Counted from the first letter of the stretch, positions 1-12,520 are shown. The stretch is 64,000 nucleotides of DNA from Luscinia megarhynchos (GCA_034336665.1 CM067584.1:5077199-5141198), one strand, 5' to 3'. Notes: generated by a model not told the origin, from the sequence alone. Program-made: numbers and translations.

Positions 1-2993
1 CCCAGCTGGGATCTACAAGCATCTTCCAGAGGGAAACGCTGACAGTGAATTACCTGTTAATTTGCATTCTTCCCCTCTAATCAACCCTCTGTAAACATCA
101 GCCCTTGGAAATCACCTCCGACAGCACGAGCCGGGCTGGCAGGAGTGGGAAGGGGAATTAAGGTGCTTCCGTTTCTCCCATGCAAATCTCCCTGCTAATT
201 ATATTTTATTAATATTGGTACGCCGACGCTCCGGCTCTTGTTTTCCCTCATCGTGCCCGTGGTTAAAATCAAATTGCAAATGAACCAGCTCAATATTTGT
301 CTGAATCACTTAAGCCTCTGACTTTCACTGCTCTTGCAAGTTATACCAGAACTGGGAGTGTTCCTCTCCCCTTTCCTCCCCTGTTTTTGAGGTATTTTGC
401 CATGATTATTCCACGGGTGACACTGATATTTTGTTATGATCAATTGGCCGGGTCATTATCATCAGGAGGTGGTTGGGTCGTTTTATATTTATAATAAGGT
501 GCTTTTCATTGCAGAATGGGTGGGAAATGGGAAAAAACACCCCTTTTTTGTTTTAAACAGCCTTATCTCGCAGCTTTTCTGCTGGAATTGAAGAGAAAAA
601 TGTTATATTTTTTCCCTTTTCATTCTGGAGAGAGGCTTTGAAAGGGCCTAATCAAACACAAATTGGAGCCTTGAGCTTGGAGTTGTCTGCAGACGAGTGA
701 GTCTTTGAGGTTGAAGGGTTGATAATCCCCCATTCCAGCTCTTCCAGGCATCATCACCCCACAATACTCAGTCTGACTTTATTTTTATGGAAAATCATGT
801 CAGGACCACATCCACCAGGCTGTAAAACACCTGAAATCTTGATATTTTTTTTATTTTTTTTTTTTGTGCATAAACTGTTGGCTTTGCCTTAGTTGGGTCG
901 AGCCTTGATCGTGCCTCTGACATTGTTTATTTTTGGGGTTGCTTTGTTGTTCAGGTGCAGCAGCAGCAGAACGAAAAAAATCCTGGGGAAAAGCGGCCTA
1001 AATGCGTGTCAGGCTGAATTTGGGAGCTTTTGCTCCAGATCTGTTGTGATAGAAATGCCAAATTCCATCAGCTTCGTTTACTTCAGGTGGCTCCTGCAAA
1101 TCCTCCCGCTGCCTTGTCCATCTGTTGATGCTGATGTTTTTCATTCCCTGTTGGGGGTTTGGTTTTTTTTTTTCCTAAATGGAGAAATGAGGATACTCTT
1201 TACCACAAGTTGGAAAATATTCCCTGTGTTGTGGAGCTTATCAAAGAAATTGATGAGTTGGATCAGTTGGGGTTTGGGGTTTGTTTTTCCCCAGAAGAAA
1301 CAACATAATTGAGAAGAGAAAATATGTCTTGGTTGACAGAAAACATTTAAATCTGTAATTATCACTGGGAGGGAGTTGTTTTTGGTGGAATTGATGGGGT
1401 CAGGACTCAGGTCATTGATAAGGAGCTGGATTCCACAGGATCCATCCTTCCCTCTTGGAAGGCCCTATGGCATTCCTGACCTTTCCTGGACACTGGCTGG
1501 ATTCTCCATCCACAAAAACACAAATTTCTGCCATTTTGGGAGTCATTGAAAGGTTTGGGTTGGAAGGCACCTCCCACCTCCCCTCAGGTCGCTCCAAATG
1601 TCGTGGCTGGGCTGATCCCAGAGGAAGCATGAAAATAATTAATTCCTTTTGTCTCATTACACTATAATTAGCATTTTGATCCCTAAATGGTCACACGTCC
1701 ACGTGGCTGGTGGCCCATTAGCAGCCAGCTGTGGAACTCCAAGGAAATCTTCCCTGGCTTGCACCCAGGCCAAAATTTGCAATTTTTTTCCCCAAATTCA
1801 GAATTTCCTTGTTTTTTAAGGGGCAGGTGAGCACTGAGAGAGGCAGACAGGGAACTCCACACAGGAGGTTTCCCAGGAGCGTGAATTCCATGTGGCCAGG
1901 TCCTGTCAGGTGCCAAGGTGACATTTGGGGACCTCAAACCCCTCTTTAGGGCGTGGTGGAGCCCCGAGGGTGACAATCAGTTCCTGCAGTCATTGCCATC
2001 CCTGACCGTTGTGGGGTAATTCCAAGAGAAAATTCCATTCCTGAGCAGCCAAAGAGGGCCCACGTTTCCTGAGGATATTTTTTATTATCCATAAAATAAT
2101 TTGCAGCAAGATGGGGGCTCCTCCCTTCTGCTTTTTCATGTCGGATTCCACCCGGATGTGGTTTGGGTGGAAAATCCAACTTTTCACTATTCCAGCCAAA
2201 TGAGTTCTCCTTCATCTTCAGCAAAGCCTCGAGGGGGGGAAAGCAGAGATAAAAATAAAAACTTGGGGAGAACAAAGGTCGCAGTGAGAAGCAGGGATCT
2301 GGGATGAAAAGCCCTGGGAGGAAACAACTGGGAAGAGCTCCTGGGTGCTGAAGAGAGGAGGAGGAGAAGATTTGTGCCTGCAGCCTCCTCTGAGCTGACC
2401 TGAAACAAAAATCATCAGTGCTGGGCTGGGCTTTTTCTGCTTTTAGATCAAAAGATGGGAATTTGCTGCTGTCTGTGGCACAGGGCTGCAAAGGAGGAGA
2501 GGTGGAAACATCTGGAAAAGGGATAAAATGCAGGAAAAGGGGTAGAGAAGTGTGAGGTTGTTGATTCCATTTGATGATGCCCTTATTCATTTTCCATTGT
2601 AGTGGGAGCTGCCAGGTGGTTTTGACTTTTCATTTCATTTTATATCAGATTTAGGTAATAATGGAGAGCCCTGGAAGGATGGGAGGAGCTGGAATCACCA
2701 GCCCAGACCAGACCTGGGGGCTCGTTTGGGATCTGGTGCTGGAGAGGAAGGTGGGGATGGAAAAACTCAGCCAGAACAGGGCAAATCAGCCTCATGCCCA
2801 TTTCTTCATGGCAGGAGGATTTTAGGGCCTAAATCACAAAGGCTTGCATTCCTGAACTTTAATTAATTAATTAATTTGTGGGTAGCACCTGTATCCCTTC
2901 CAAGAACTGGGAAAATACGGGTGACAATGTGGGTTTTTTAGGAAATCAGAGGGGCTTTGATGAAGCAAAGGGAGAACCTAAATTCGTCCCTGT
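1..2993. other. Single-copy intergenic DNA upstream of TGFA
   Basis: Moderately AT-rich, non-repetitive DNA without a recognisable exon. The first 300 bases contain octamer-like motifs (ATTTGCAT near 60 and ATGCAAAT near 180) and a homeodomain-rich AT stretch near 195-215, which is the look of a conserved non-coding element, but conservation cannot be judged from one sequence. A short (AATT)n run lies at about 2860-2877. A weak CR1-like motif in reverse orientation sits near 1540-1620. Reading frames here are short and show no domain. Confidence 0.6.
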
Positions 2994-3162
2994 GAGGGTG
3001 TGAGGGGCTGGGATGGAATTTCCAAAGGAGCTGTGGCTGCTGCATCCCTGGAAGTGTCCAAGGCCAGACTGGGAAAATCTGGGGCAGTGGGAGGTGTCTC
3101 TGCCATGGCAGGGGTGGCCCTGGGTGGGATTTAAGATCCATCCCAACATTTCTGCCATTCCA
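2994..3162 (+). mobile_element. CR1 LINE 3'-end fragment
   Basis: Carries the typical order of the avian CR1 3' end on the + strand: CAGAGGAGCTGTGGCTGC-like block, CCTGGAAGTGTCCAAGGCC, GGTGTCTCTGCCATGGCAGG, then GATTTAAGATCCATCCCAAC. It is 5'-truncated and diverged, so it is an old inactive copy. Confidence 0.8.
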
Positions 3163-4340
3163 TTCGCTTTGGAGCTCTGTCCCTGCAATGGCACCACAGG
3201 GAATGGGACCCACAGCTCCTCATTATCCAAGGAAAAGGGAAGAAACCCACCCAGGAAGCACCAAAGCAATAACAAAATAAATTATTAAATAACAATAATA
3301 TGTTATTTATATAAACTCTGCCCCCCTGAGCAGGATCATCACCCGGGAGAGGAATTATTTATTTTGAAATCCCCACTTTTCTATAAATTAAGACTTTCTA
3401 AAAGAAAACCTCACCAGCAAATCTGCACTGAAGGCCTAATCCAGGTGCATTGCAGCTCCTCATCCCGTGAAGTTGTGATTGAAAAAGGGGAAGATAATGG
3501 GAGCTTTTGTCCTGGGTGTCTGAGGAGGCTTTGGGAAGCCAGGACTTTCATGTGAGTCGTGTTAAAGGATTTTCTGCAAAATTCTCTGTCTGAGGGAGAA
3601 GAAAAACCTGGCCTGCAGCCCTCAGGAGCTCTCCTTTTGAGTTTGTTAAACCTGTATAAAAGTTTTACCTTTATTTATCTCCAGGATTTTATTTTCCCCT
3701 TCCTCTGTACGCGATCACTGTCGGAAAATCGTGGCTGGGGAGATGGCAAAGCTGATGATTTATGAACCCCCAGAGAGGAGCAGCTCAGCAGCTTTTCTGC
3801 ATGGAAATCCTCCTCCTGCAAGCAGGATCCAACCCCAGCCACGTGAGGAAATTCAGGAGAAAAGGATTGGGTTGGCTGGAAAAGCGAGATCCCTGTGGCT
3901 GGGAGATGTCAGGGCTGAATTAGCACCATGCTCTTTCCATAATTTCCTGGCTCTGGTGGCATCTCCAGCCCTGCCTGGTCTCCAGCATTCCTGCTCCAGC
4001 TGGGCAGCTCTGAACTGCCAGATGTGGGCAGTAAATCCTGCTTTTCTCTTCTGGGAACTGGGGCAGATGCAAAGGAGGCTTTGCCAAACTCGGTCCTGGA
4101 GCTGGGAGCAAACTTTTGTCTCCTGCAGCAGGAGCTGAAGCCAGCTCTGAACTTCCTGATTAGTCTGAGCCCTGATTAGGCTGCAGATAGGCCCTGATTA
4201 AAGTGCTCTTGGCTATTTTGGAGCTCCAGATAAATATTCATGAGTGGAGGAGAGGAGAGAAGAGTAAACAGAAAACAAAGCAGAGCCTGGCAGAGCTCGC
4301 CTGGAGATCCAGGGGGAGGATCCAGGTCTGAGCTTGTGGA
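3163..4340. other. Single-copy intergenic DNA
   Basis: No gene or repeat family recognised. AT-rich around 3270-3320, otherwise unremarkable. Confidence 0.5.
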
Positions 4341-4702
4341 GTCATGGAATGGGTTGGGTTGGAGGGACCTTAAATTCATCCCTGTCCCCATGGCAGGGAC
4401 ACCTCCCACTGTCCCAGATTGTCCCAGCCTGGCCTTGGGCACTGCCAGGGATCCAGGGGCAGCCACAGCTCCTCTGGGAATTCCATCCCAGCCCCTCACA
4501 CCCTCCCAGCCAGGAATTCCTTCCCAAAATCCCATCCAATCCCAGTCTCCATAACCTGGAAGCCATTCCCTGTGTCCTGTCCCTTTGTCCCTTGTCCCCA
4601 GCCCCTCTCCAGCTCTCCTGGAGCCCCTTCAGGCTCTGCAAGGGGCTCTGAGCTTTCCTTGGATCCTTCCCTTCTCCAGGCTGAACAATCCCAGCTCTCA
4701 GT
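4341..4702 (-). mobile_element. CR1 LINE 3'-end fragment, reverse orientation
   Basis: Reverse complement of the CR1 3' end: GGGTTGGGTTGGAGGGACC near 4350, then CATGGCAGGGACACCTCCCA, GCCTTGGGCACTGCCAGG and CTCCAGGCTGAACAATCCCA near 4675. At about 360 bp it is one of the longest copies in the window. Confidence 0.85.
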
Positions 4703-4769
4703 AGATTATTCTGGATTTTCCAGGCTCTGGAAGTACCAGTGGAGAGAGAAATTGGGGACAGACAGTTTG

Positions 4770-5578
4770 TAAGAGCCTGGAGGGACAGGACACAGGGAAT
4801 GGCTTCAACTGCCAGAGTGTGGAGGAGGGTTGTGGGATGGTCACAGGACAGACTCAGGAGCTCACTATTTTCTGTTCTTCAGGTTTGTATTCTATTATAA
4901 ATTGTGGGTGTAAGAGAGAGTGTAGAGCATGGAGAGTGATAAGAGCAAGGGGGTAAGAGAGAGCTTGGAGAGAGGTTAGAGATCAGAGGTAAGAGAGAGA
5001 TTTTCTATTTACAATACAATAAGTATTCTTCTATGATGAATATTCTAATTTCCAATCACCAATCTAATACAATATACTAATTTCCTAATATTTGCATGCA
5101 ACCTATAGGAATCACTAAATTACCATGTTTTATGGCTTTCTTATCTGTAACCCTTATCTTCAGACCTTTCCTGCCAGGCTTGGGGCAGGATGTCTGTTGG
5201 TTCTTTGGTATTTGTGGCATTTGGTATCATCTAAACAAAGGAAGAGGCCTCAAACCTTAACAGAACTATTTTCAGTGTCTATGTCAAACACTGCCAACAT
5301 CTCTATTTCATTTATTGTTCCAGAACTACTTGCTAGGCACTCATAAGATTTTGCTATTCCCTCCCCAGCACCAGAGGGCAGGGATGGATGGGATTTGGGG
5401 TGGAATGAGGTGTGAGGGGCTGGGATGGAATTCCCAGAGCAGCTGTGGCTGCCCCTGGATGTGTCAGAGACAGGGTTTGGAGCCCCCTGGGACCATGGGA
5501 GGTGTCCCTGCCCACCCAGAGGTGGGATGGGATGAATTTAAGGTCCCTTCCCACCCAAACCATTCCCAGATTCCATCC
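4770..5578 (+). mobile_element. CR1 LINE fragment split by an LTR insertion
   Basis: The CR1 sequence starts at about 4770 (GGGACAGGACACAGGGAATG, CTGCCAGAG), stops at 4817, resumes at 5377 after the LTR and its target duplication (GGCAGGGATGG) and ends near 5578 with CCCTTCCCACCCAAACCATT. The reverse-oriented CR1 at 7119-7390 shows the uninterrupted order CTGCCAGAGGGCAGGGATGG, which confirms that the intervening 553 bp plus one target duplication were inserted later. Confidence 0.85.
4818..5370. mobile_element. Solo LTR of an endogenous retrovirus
   Basis: A 553 bp AT-rich block begins with TG (TGTGGAGGAGG) and ends with CA (CCCCAGCA), the canonical LTR termini. It is flanked by a perfect 6-bp direct repeat CCAGAG (4812-4817 and 5371-5376) and interrupts a CR1 element. 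No internal retroviral region is present, so this is the product of LTR-LTR recombination. A 6-bp target duplication fits beta/alpha-type avian retroviruses better than ERVL (5 bp). The orientation was not resolved. Confidence 0.8.
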
Positions 5579-6204
5579 CCTGCTTTCCCAGAGCACATAA
5601 ACCTCTTTCCAAGGTGTTCCATTCCCCAGTTCCCAGCTCCTTGTCGCTTTTCCAGGCCTTTCCCCGTCACTTTAACAAAGTTTTACGACTTTTAATTTCC
5701 TTTTATGGCTTCTCAGCCGATTTCCAACCACTTCCCGAGACAAGGCAGCGAGACAGAACTCCCAAAAAACCACACATCCATCACTGCCTCGTTTCCCTCC
5801 CTTTCATCCATAACCACTCCTCAGCCACTTGGACACGGAGCTCGCAATTAGACGCCGCCTTTGTGCTCCTGATGAAGGGAGATTAATTAAATCAGGGCTT
5901 TTCAAGCCTAGAACAAACCCAGGAATGGGGGTTTTTTTGCCAATTTTCTCCTCCCTTTAAACCTGGAGCCTCTTAATTTCAGGCACCTGGCGTGGAGTGA
6001 GTGTTTTGCCCTGATGGAGAGCAACAAACTGGGGTTTATGCACAGAAGCCTTGTGAAAAAGCTGCTTTTTCCTCTCCAAAATGCAAATTATGGAATAAAA
6101 CAATGTGGAGTTGGGGGGAAATTTTATAACCTCCCCTCCCAAGAGGTTTTAAAGTGAATTTTCATTTTTAACCAAGAGGAAAACGCAGGGTAACTCCATG
6201 GGAT
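5579..6204. other. Single-copy intergenic DNA
   Basis: No gene recognised; AT-rich patches near 5680-5700 and 5880-5895. Confidence 0.5.
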
Positions 6205-6450
6205 AAATTCCATGACAAGAGGGAGCAGCCTCAAGTTGTTCCAGGAGAAATTTAGGTTGGATTTAGGGAAAATCCTTCATGGAAAATGTTATGCAGCCCT
6301 GGCAGGGGTGGAGTCCCCATTCCTTGGGGGATTTAACAGTGGAAGTGGCACCTGGGGACGTGGATCAGTGGTGGCCTTGGCAGTGCTGGACAATTGGAAT
6401 CAATGACCTCAGAGGGCTTTTCCAACCACAACTATTCCATAATTCCACGT
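6205..6450 (+). mobile_element. CR1 LINE 3'-end fragment, second subfamily
   Basis: Shows the alternative avian CR1 end: GAAATTTAGGTTGGATTTAG, GGCACCTGGGGACGTGGATC, GTGGTGGCCTTGGCAGTGCT, then GGGCTTTTCCAACCACAACT and ATTCCATAATTCC. It is a different CR1 type from the copies at 2994 or 7119. Confidence 0.8.
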
Positions 6451-6714
6451 TTGTTTGCTCCACAGCAACCTGAACCTCGGGGAAAATTCCTGCATTTTCA
6501 ATTTTCTCTGGAATTTCTGCACTTCTGGCGTGTTTTGAGGCACAGAGGGTGGTGGTGGGGCACTGCCTGCACCTCTGTCCTGTTTGCAGGATCGCTGGAG
6601 GGGTTGAGGCTCCTCAGGGAGAGCCTGGATTGGCTGGAAGGACAAGTTCCCAGATTCCTGGTTAATTAAAACACTCATCAAGGGACCAAAGTCACAGATG
6701 AGCCATTTACAGAT

Positions 6715-6988
6715 GAAGGGAAGGGAAGGGAAGGGAAGGGAAGGGAAGGGAAGGGAAGGGAAGGGAAGGGAAGGGAAGGGAAGGGAAGGGAAGGGAAGGG
6801 AAGGGAAGGGAAGGGAAGGGAAGGGAAGGGAAGGGAAGGGAAGGGAAGGGAAGGGAAGGGAAGGGAAGGGAAGGGAAGGGAAGGGAAGGGAAGGGAAGGG
6901 AAGGGAAGGGAAGGGAAGGGAAGGGAAGGGAAGGGAAGGGAAGGGAAGGGAAGGGAAGGGAAGGGAAGGGAAGGGAAGGGAAGGGAAG
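6715..6988 (+). repeat. Pure (GGGAA)n microsatellite
   Basis: About 55 uninterrupted 5-bp units, 274 bp, without a single substitution. The purity implies recent expansion and probably length polymorphism. It is a homopurine strand capable of triplex formation. Confidence 0.98.
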
Positions 6989-7118
6989 ACACAGGATTTA
7001 CAGGAGAACCCTGGGCTCTTCCCTGGGTGCAGCAGGCAGGGACAGGGATGGAAAATCCCTTGGGATCACAAAAAATAACAGCAGAGGGAGCAGATGGGTA
7101 AACACAGCTCATGGAAGC

Positions 7119-7390
7119 CCAGAATCCTGGAATGGTTTGGGTTGGAAGGGACCTTAAATCCCATCAGTGACACCCCTGCCGTGGGTGACACCTCCCCTGC
7201 CCCAGGTTATCCCAGCCTGGCCTTGGGCACTGCCAGGGATCCAGGGGCAGCCACAGCTGCTCTGGGAATCCCATCCCAGCCAGGAATTCCTTCCCAAAAT
7301 CCCACCCATCCCTGCCCTCTGGCAGTGGGAGCCATTCCCTGTGTCCTGTCCCTCTGTCCCTCGTCCCCAGCCCCAGACTTTGAGATCTCT
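7119..7390 (-). mobile_element. CR1 LINE 3'-end fragment, reverse orientation
   Basis: TGGTTTGGGTTGGAAGGGAC near 7133, then GCCTTGGGCACTGCCAGGGA, CCACAGCTGCTCTGGGAATC and CCATTCCCTGTGTCCTGTCC. It is closely related to the split copy at 4770-5578. Confidence 0.85.
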
Positions 7391-8103
7391 CCACAACCTT
7401 CTGCTCTCTGACCATCAGAGCCCAAATCTTTACACAACAAACCAAATTCCCTTTTCCTCAATGCCCACCCTCCATCCCGTGCTTCCCAGCTGCCCTTTCC
7501 CCACTCCTCCACCGCCCTTGTTAGGAAAGGACACGGGCAATTAAGGGCTTTGTGTTTGCCGGGCTGGCAGTAATTGATGCATCAACACCGAGAAATCCCG
7601 GAGCAGAGAAGATCCCAAGGCCTTTTCCTGCAGGAGGCTGCTCCCTCCCAGGGCTCCTTCTGCCACACAAGGATTTCCTTGCAGCTGGAAAAGCGTTTTC
7701 CTGCCAGTGGGAGGAGAAGCCACCGTTTGCTGATGGGCACGGGCATGTGTTTTTAATAAACATATGGAAAGGGGTTTTTCCTGCAGCCAGGAATTAGCAT
7801 TTGGGAGCTTTATGAGGTTCATAAATCTCCAGGCCTTTTCTGCCTTTTTATTCCATTAAAGTCGTTTTCAGGCTGTGTCCTCCAAACCCAAAGATTTCCA
7901 TGGGTTCTGCTCCACTCCCAGGGATTTTGGCATGGGAGGGTTGGTGGTGATGAGTTTTCCCTGCTCTGCCCAAATCCCCTATTTCCCTGTCTGGGAGAGC
8001 TGGGAGGTTTTTCCATTTGGGATTTTGGGGATCTGACGGGATTTTCACGCTTTTGTCTCCACTTTCTATTGGGTTGATGGTTGGATTTGAGGGTCACCAG
8101 CAC
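7391..8103. other. Single-copy intergenic DNA
   Basis: No gene or repeat recognised. Confidence 0.5.
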
Positions 8104-8236
8104 AGGTGGCTGTCCCTGGATCCCTGGAAATGTCCAAGGCCAGGCTGGGACAATCTGGGACAGCAGGAGATGTCCCTGTCCATGGCACTGGATGGGATTT
8201 AACTTCCCTCCCAGCCCAAACCATTCCAGAATTCCC
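8104..8236 (+). mobile_element. Short CR1 LINE 3'-end fragment
   Basis: GGTGGCTGTCCCTGGATCCC, TCCAAGGCCAGGCTGGGAC, then CCCAGCCCAAACCATTCCAG at the end, all on the + strand. Confidence 0.8.
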
Positions 8237-9355
8237 TGAAACCTCTCCCAGGGATGGCCAGGCCCAAATCCTCCTCAGCAAAGGGATCGTTGGTGTAACA
8301 ATAAAAATTCATAAATATTTTTAATCTCTAAAATCGAGGATATTGAGCACCAAACCTGCTCCTTTTTCAGTGCCTGCAGCAGAGAGGTTTTTTAGAAGAT
8401 ATTTTTAAGGAGCCTGGTCTTGCTTTGAGAAACCTGGAGCACGTTCAGCACTGGGAAAAGGGACCAGGAGCTGTTCTGGGAATGTGCCCTCGGTGTCAGG
8501 CCCTTTCCTGCTCTCTCATCCAAGGAAAAAAGCATTGCTTTACATAAATTATATTAAAAATTAATTAAACACCTCAAAAATGCTGGAGGTGGCGTTGAGG
8601 GCATGGCAGGGACACGGTGAGGGAGCAATTCCATGGGGAGAACGTTCAGGGCTGGCAATTCTGGCTTTTCCTGCAGTTCCAGATCCAGGAATGTGCCACC
8701 CCCTGTGTCCCTTCCCAGATTTCCTCACCCTGGTCCTGCTCAGCAAATTCCAGCAGGAAAACAGCTCAGGCTGAGAGATTTCACACGGCTCTGGCTCAGA
8801 TCTCATTGAATTTTTTTTTTTTTTTTTTTTGAATTCTGGCCCCCATCCCACGGGAAGGAAATCACAGCATCTTGAGCACCCAAATTACCCACCTAAAATA
8901 AAAATTATCCTCAATTATCTTTCAATCAGAGGGAATTTATTCCAGAGGGACGCAGGGTCACTTGGTACAGAGACAAATGTCCCTTCCAGGCTCTTTTTCT
9001 GCTCCAGAGGTTGAAAATTCCAAATAAATTCCTGCAGAACGCCGAGGTGCCCCCGGGGGTCTCATCCCGGGCTGTGACACCTCCATCCCTCCCTGCTTCC
9101 CCGGTCTCTCCCTGCCACCTGCTGGAAACAAAAACCTGGAAAAAACGAACTATCCAAGAAGGGAAGGGGCTGCAGGTTGCTCAGGTGGAATTTGGGAGGT
9201 TTTAGGAGAAGGAAAATTGGGAGTGTCCAAAACTGTCTCAGCCCTCGCTGCGTCCTCCCTCAGAGGTCAAATTCCCCCAGGATTTGGATTAAAACTCGGA
9301 AGTTTTTTTGAGATTAAAATTCGGATTAAAATTCAGGTTTTTTCTTTTGGGAGAG
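8237..9355. other. Single-copy intergenic DNA
   Basis: Contains a T homopolymer of about 20 bases at 8811-8830 and AT-rich stretches; no gene recognised. Confidence 0.5.
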
Positions 9356-9530
9356 GAGCTGGTTGCCCAGGGAAGGTGTGGATGCTGCTGGAGGTGTCCC
9401 AGGCCAGGCTGGACAGGGCTTGGAGCACTCTGGGGTAACAGGAGGTGTCCCTGCCCGCGGCAGAGGTGACACTGGGCGGGATTTGAGGTCCCTTCCAACC
9501 CAGCCCAGTCTGGGATTCCACGATCCCACA
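9356..9530 (+). mobile_element. CR1 LINE 3'-end fragment
   Basis: GGTTGCCCAGGGAAGGTGTG, GGAGGTGTCCCAGGCCAGGC, GGTGTCCCTGCCCGCGGCAG, GAGGTCCCTTCCAACCCAGC in the usual order. Confidence 0.85.
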
Positions 9531-10327
9531 TCCATTGGGAGGAAGAAGGGAAGTGTGTGGGATGGAGAGAAGAAGCTTTTAGAGAAGGGATGCTGGAGGG
9601 AAGATCTTGGGAGAGCCTCAGGCACTAAAACAACCACGAGGATCCGGGTGAAGGGTCCCGAAACCTCGGGAGGAGCCGCAGCCCCAGAGGGGCGACCCCA
9701 CAAACCTGCTGGGTGCACCCCAGACTCTCCCAGGGGTGCTCCCTGCAGGGACAGCAGTCAGTGCCCAAAAATTTGATTCATTCACATCCTAAAAAAGCCT
9801 TTTTCCTGTTTTTCTCCCCTCTTTTTTCCCAATTAAATGCACAAAGATCAAACCCGGGGTGAGTTTTCCGGGGGGAGTGGGGTGTCCCTGTCCTGTCAGA
9901 TCCCACCAGGACACTGCTCTGGGCAGGGGCTGGGGACAAACTGGGCTGGTTTGGGATTTAGGAGCAGTCCCTCCCTTCCCTCCCGTCCCTCCCTCCCCAG
10001 TTCCTGCACCCCAAAATCCCAAATCCTCGTTGCAGGAGAGGAGATCCAGCCCCATTCCCGCCGTCCCCGTTTTCCTTCCAGGAGCCGAGCAGCAAGCGCA
10101 GGTCTCTGCAGCCCTCTAGTGCCGGCAAAAACATGAAAAAAACGAGTTTTGTGGGGTTGGGGTGAGGACCAAGGGCAAGGACAGCTCGGGCTCGGCATCC
10201 GCGCGTCGGGATCCGCATCCTCGGAATTCCAATCCATTCCCGGTGCCGCGCTTCCCGCTGCCAGAGGGCAGAGAGGGGATTTGGGAATTGGGAATTGCTG
10301 GTGGGAGGGTGGGGAAGGGCAGGAGTT
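9531..10327. other. Single-copy GC-rich intergenic DNA
   Basis: No exon recognised. Frames of 80-130 codons exist on both strands but show no domain or consistent splice context. Confidence 0.45.
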
Positions 10328-10427
10328 CATCCATGGAATGCTCTGGGTTCGAGGGACCATAAATCCCATTTTATTGCACCCCCTGCCACTGTCAGGGACA
10401 CTCCCACGATCCCAGGGTGCTCCAAGG
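10328..10427 (-). mobile_element. Short CR1 LINE fragment, reverse orientation
   Basis: CATGGAATGCTCTGGGTTCG, GAGGGACCATAAATCCCATT, then GGACACTCCCACGATCCCAG: a diverged reverse-complement CR1 end. Confidence 0.65.
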
Positions 10428-11428
10428 CTAAACCAGACCGGTTTTGAATAGCAAAAGCCAAATTTAACCAAATATTCTGCCAAGGACTTTTGCCTCCCTC
10501 GTCTCTCAGGGATAATCTGGAGTCAGGATCTTGGATTTAGGATCACAATGCGCCACAGCCAGAGGAGGAAAAACGCATTTACACTCCACATCAGCACCCA
10601 GTGAACCACCTGGAGCTTCCCCCAGGCCGGAGCAGGTCCTGAAATCACTGAGGGAAGCACAGAAACATCCGAGAGGGAAAGCAGTGCTGCTTTAAAAAGG
10701 TACAAATCTCTCCAAACAGGGACTCGTGCTCGGGAAATGCTGCAAACGTTTCTCCTGAACCACCCCCGACCTCTTCTGCACGACTGGGAGCTCCTCAGAA
10801 GCGTGGCAGGAGATAATTCCCACTCCAAAGGATTCATGCTCGAGGCAGCCAGAGGAGCGAGAGCACATCCGTGATTTACACTGATAAATAAATGTGCAGA
10901 TCCACGAGGACAGGGAGGCTCTGTTGGCCACTGGGAGCAGGGCAGGGGCTCAGACCCAGCGAGGATTTGGGACAATTGGCTCTGTTTGGGATGCCCCATT
11001 CCCACAGCCCAGCGCTCTTCCTCGAGGGTCTGGTGTGAATTTAGAGCTGGGAGCCGCACTGCAAGGGGAATGTTGGGAATTGTGTGAATGCTTTTGGCAC
11101 CGCTGCAGCTGTGCCCTGTGGAAGCAGCTCTGCTGCGCCCCAGGTTTTGGGAGGTGCCCGCGCAGCCGGAGCCGGGCGGGCTGTGACAGCTCGGACTGTC
11201 CCTGGCGCGTCCCCCCGGGCTCGGGCGCGCCGCTGCCGCTGGTGCCACTCGCGGGTTTTCAGGGGCGCTGACGCTGCCGCAGGGAGGGGACATTCCTGCA
11301 GCTCAGAATCATTCTCCCGCTCCAGCACGTTCATTTTGTCCCCAAAGCCAAGGGTTCTGTGTTGGGGCAGAGCTGCAGCCGTGACCAACAGGAAACTTTC
11401 AGCCCGGGGGATGGAGCTGGCTCCACGC
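10428..11428. other. Single-copy intergenic DNA
   Basis: GC-rich from about 11100 to 11290, otherwise without recognised features. A 256-codon frame on the - strand (10523-11293) has no recognisable domain and I do not call it a gene. Confidence 0.45.
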
Positions 11429-11654
11429 TGCCAGAGGGCAGGGGAGACGGGATTTTGGGAAGGAATTCCTGGCTGGGAGGGTGAGAGCGGCTGGGATGGG
11501 ATTCCCAGAGGAGCTGAGGCTGCCCCTGGACCCCTGGCAGTGCCCAAGGCCAGGCTGGAGCCCCTGGGGCAGTGGGAGGTGTCCCTGCCATGGCAGGGGG
11601 GCCCTGGGTGGGATTTCAGGTTCCTTCCAAGCCAAACCATTCCAGGATTTTAAG
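11429..11654 (+). mobile_element. CR1 LINE 3'-end fragment
   Basis: CACGCTGCCAGAGGGCAGGG, GGATTCCCAGAGGAGCTGAG, GCCCAAGGCCAGGCTGGAGC, GGTGTCCCTGCCATGGCAGG and CCAAGCCAAACCATTCCAGG in order. Confidence 0.85.
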
Positions 11655-12520
11655 ATTTAAAGTGCCTGGAGTTCCCCCCGACATTTCTGACCCTTCTAGG
11701 CACAAAAAGGGGTCTGACCCACCTGGCTCTGCCTGCTGCTCTGCCTGGGGCCACTTCGAGCATCCAAACGGCCAAAATTTGTCCTGGGAAACATCCCGTG
11801 TTAAAGGGAACCCAAAAAATCCCAAAGCCTCCCCCAGCAGGGACCCAGCACTCCCACTGAGCCAGGGGCTCCCAGGGGCACCGACCTCGAGTTCCACATG
11901 GAAACACCCCCGGGGTGCTGGGGACACCAAACCTCAGCTCAGCTCCCTCCAGCTCACCCCAGACCCTGGAGTGGGAATTTTACACAAGCCCAAGGAATGA
12001 AACCTCCAGGAGCTCCACATCCTTCTTATGTGGGGGTCCAGAGCTGGACAGGTGCTCCATCTTTCCTTCTCTTTCTCTTGTATTTATCTTCTCTTTGTCT
12101 CATCTTTATCTGGATTGTTACACTCCAGCAGATCCTGACTTCCAAACCCAGCTTGTCTTGGTTGGAAAAGTCAAAGGACTCAGAGGAGGTAAAGCTGAAG
12201 GGGACAAATCCTGTCCCCAAAATTTCTTTGTCCAAGAGAAAACAGCTCCTGCAAGTTCTGTATCACCAAAATAAATGAATTAAAAATCTTCAAGGTTAAG
12301 CCCAGATTTTGGAACCTGGAGTCCCAACCAATCCCATGGAGCTGCCTGATTTCTGTGGGATTTCTTTCCTTAGAAAGGTCAAAGTGAAAGTGTGGAATGG
12401 CAGAGGGAGCTGGGAACTTCCCAGAGTGGGTGGCAGTGGAGAATAAATCAGGGAATAAATCATGGGCAACCCTCCCTGTGGTGCCTCTGTTTATTAAAAC
12501 TTGGGGTTCAATGTAAAACT
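11655..12520. other. Single-copy intergenic DNA
   Basis: A pyrimidine-rich stretch at 12058-12110; no gene recognised. Confidence 0.45.

Noticed and set aside
10523..11293. 256-codon frame on the - strand in single-copy DNA
   Set aside because: No recognisable domain, overlaps frames on the other strand, and the composition explains its length.
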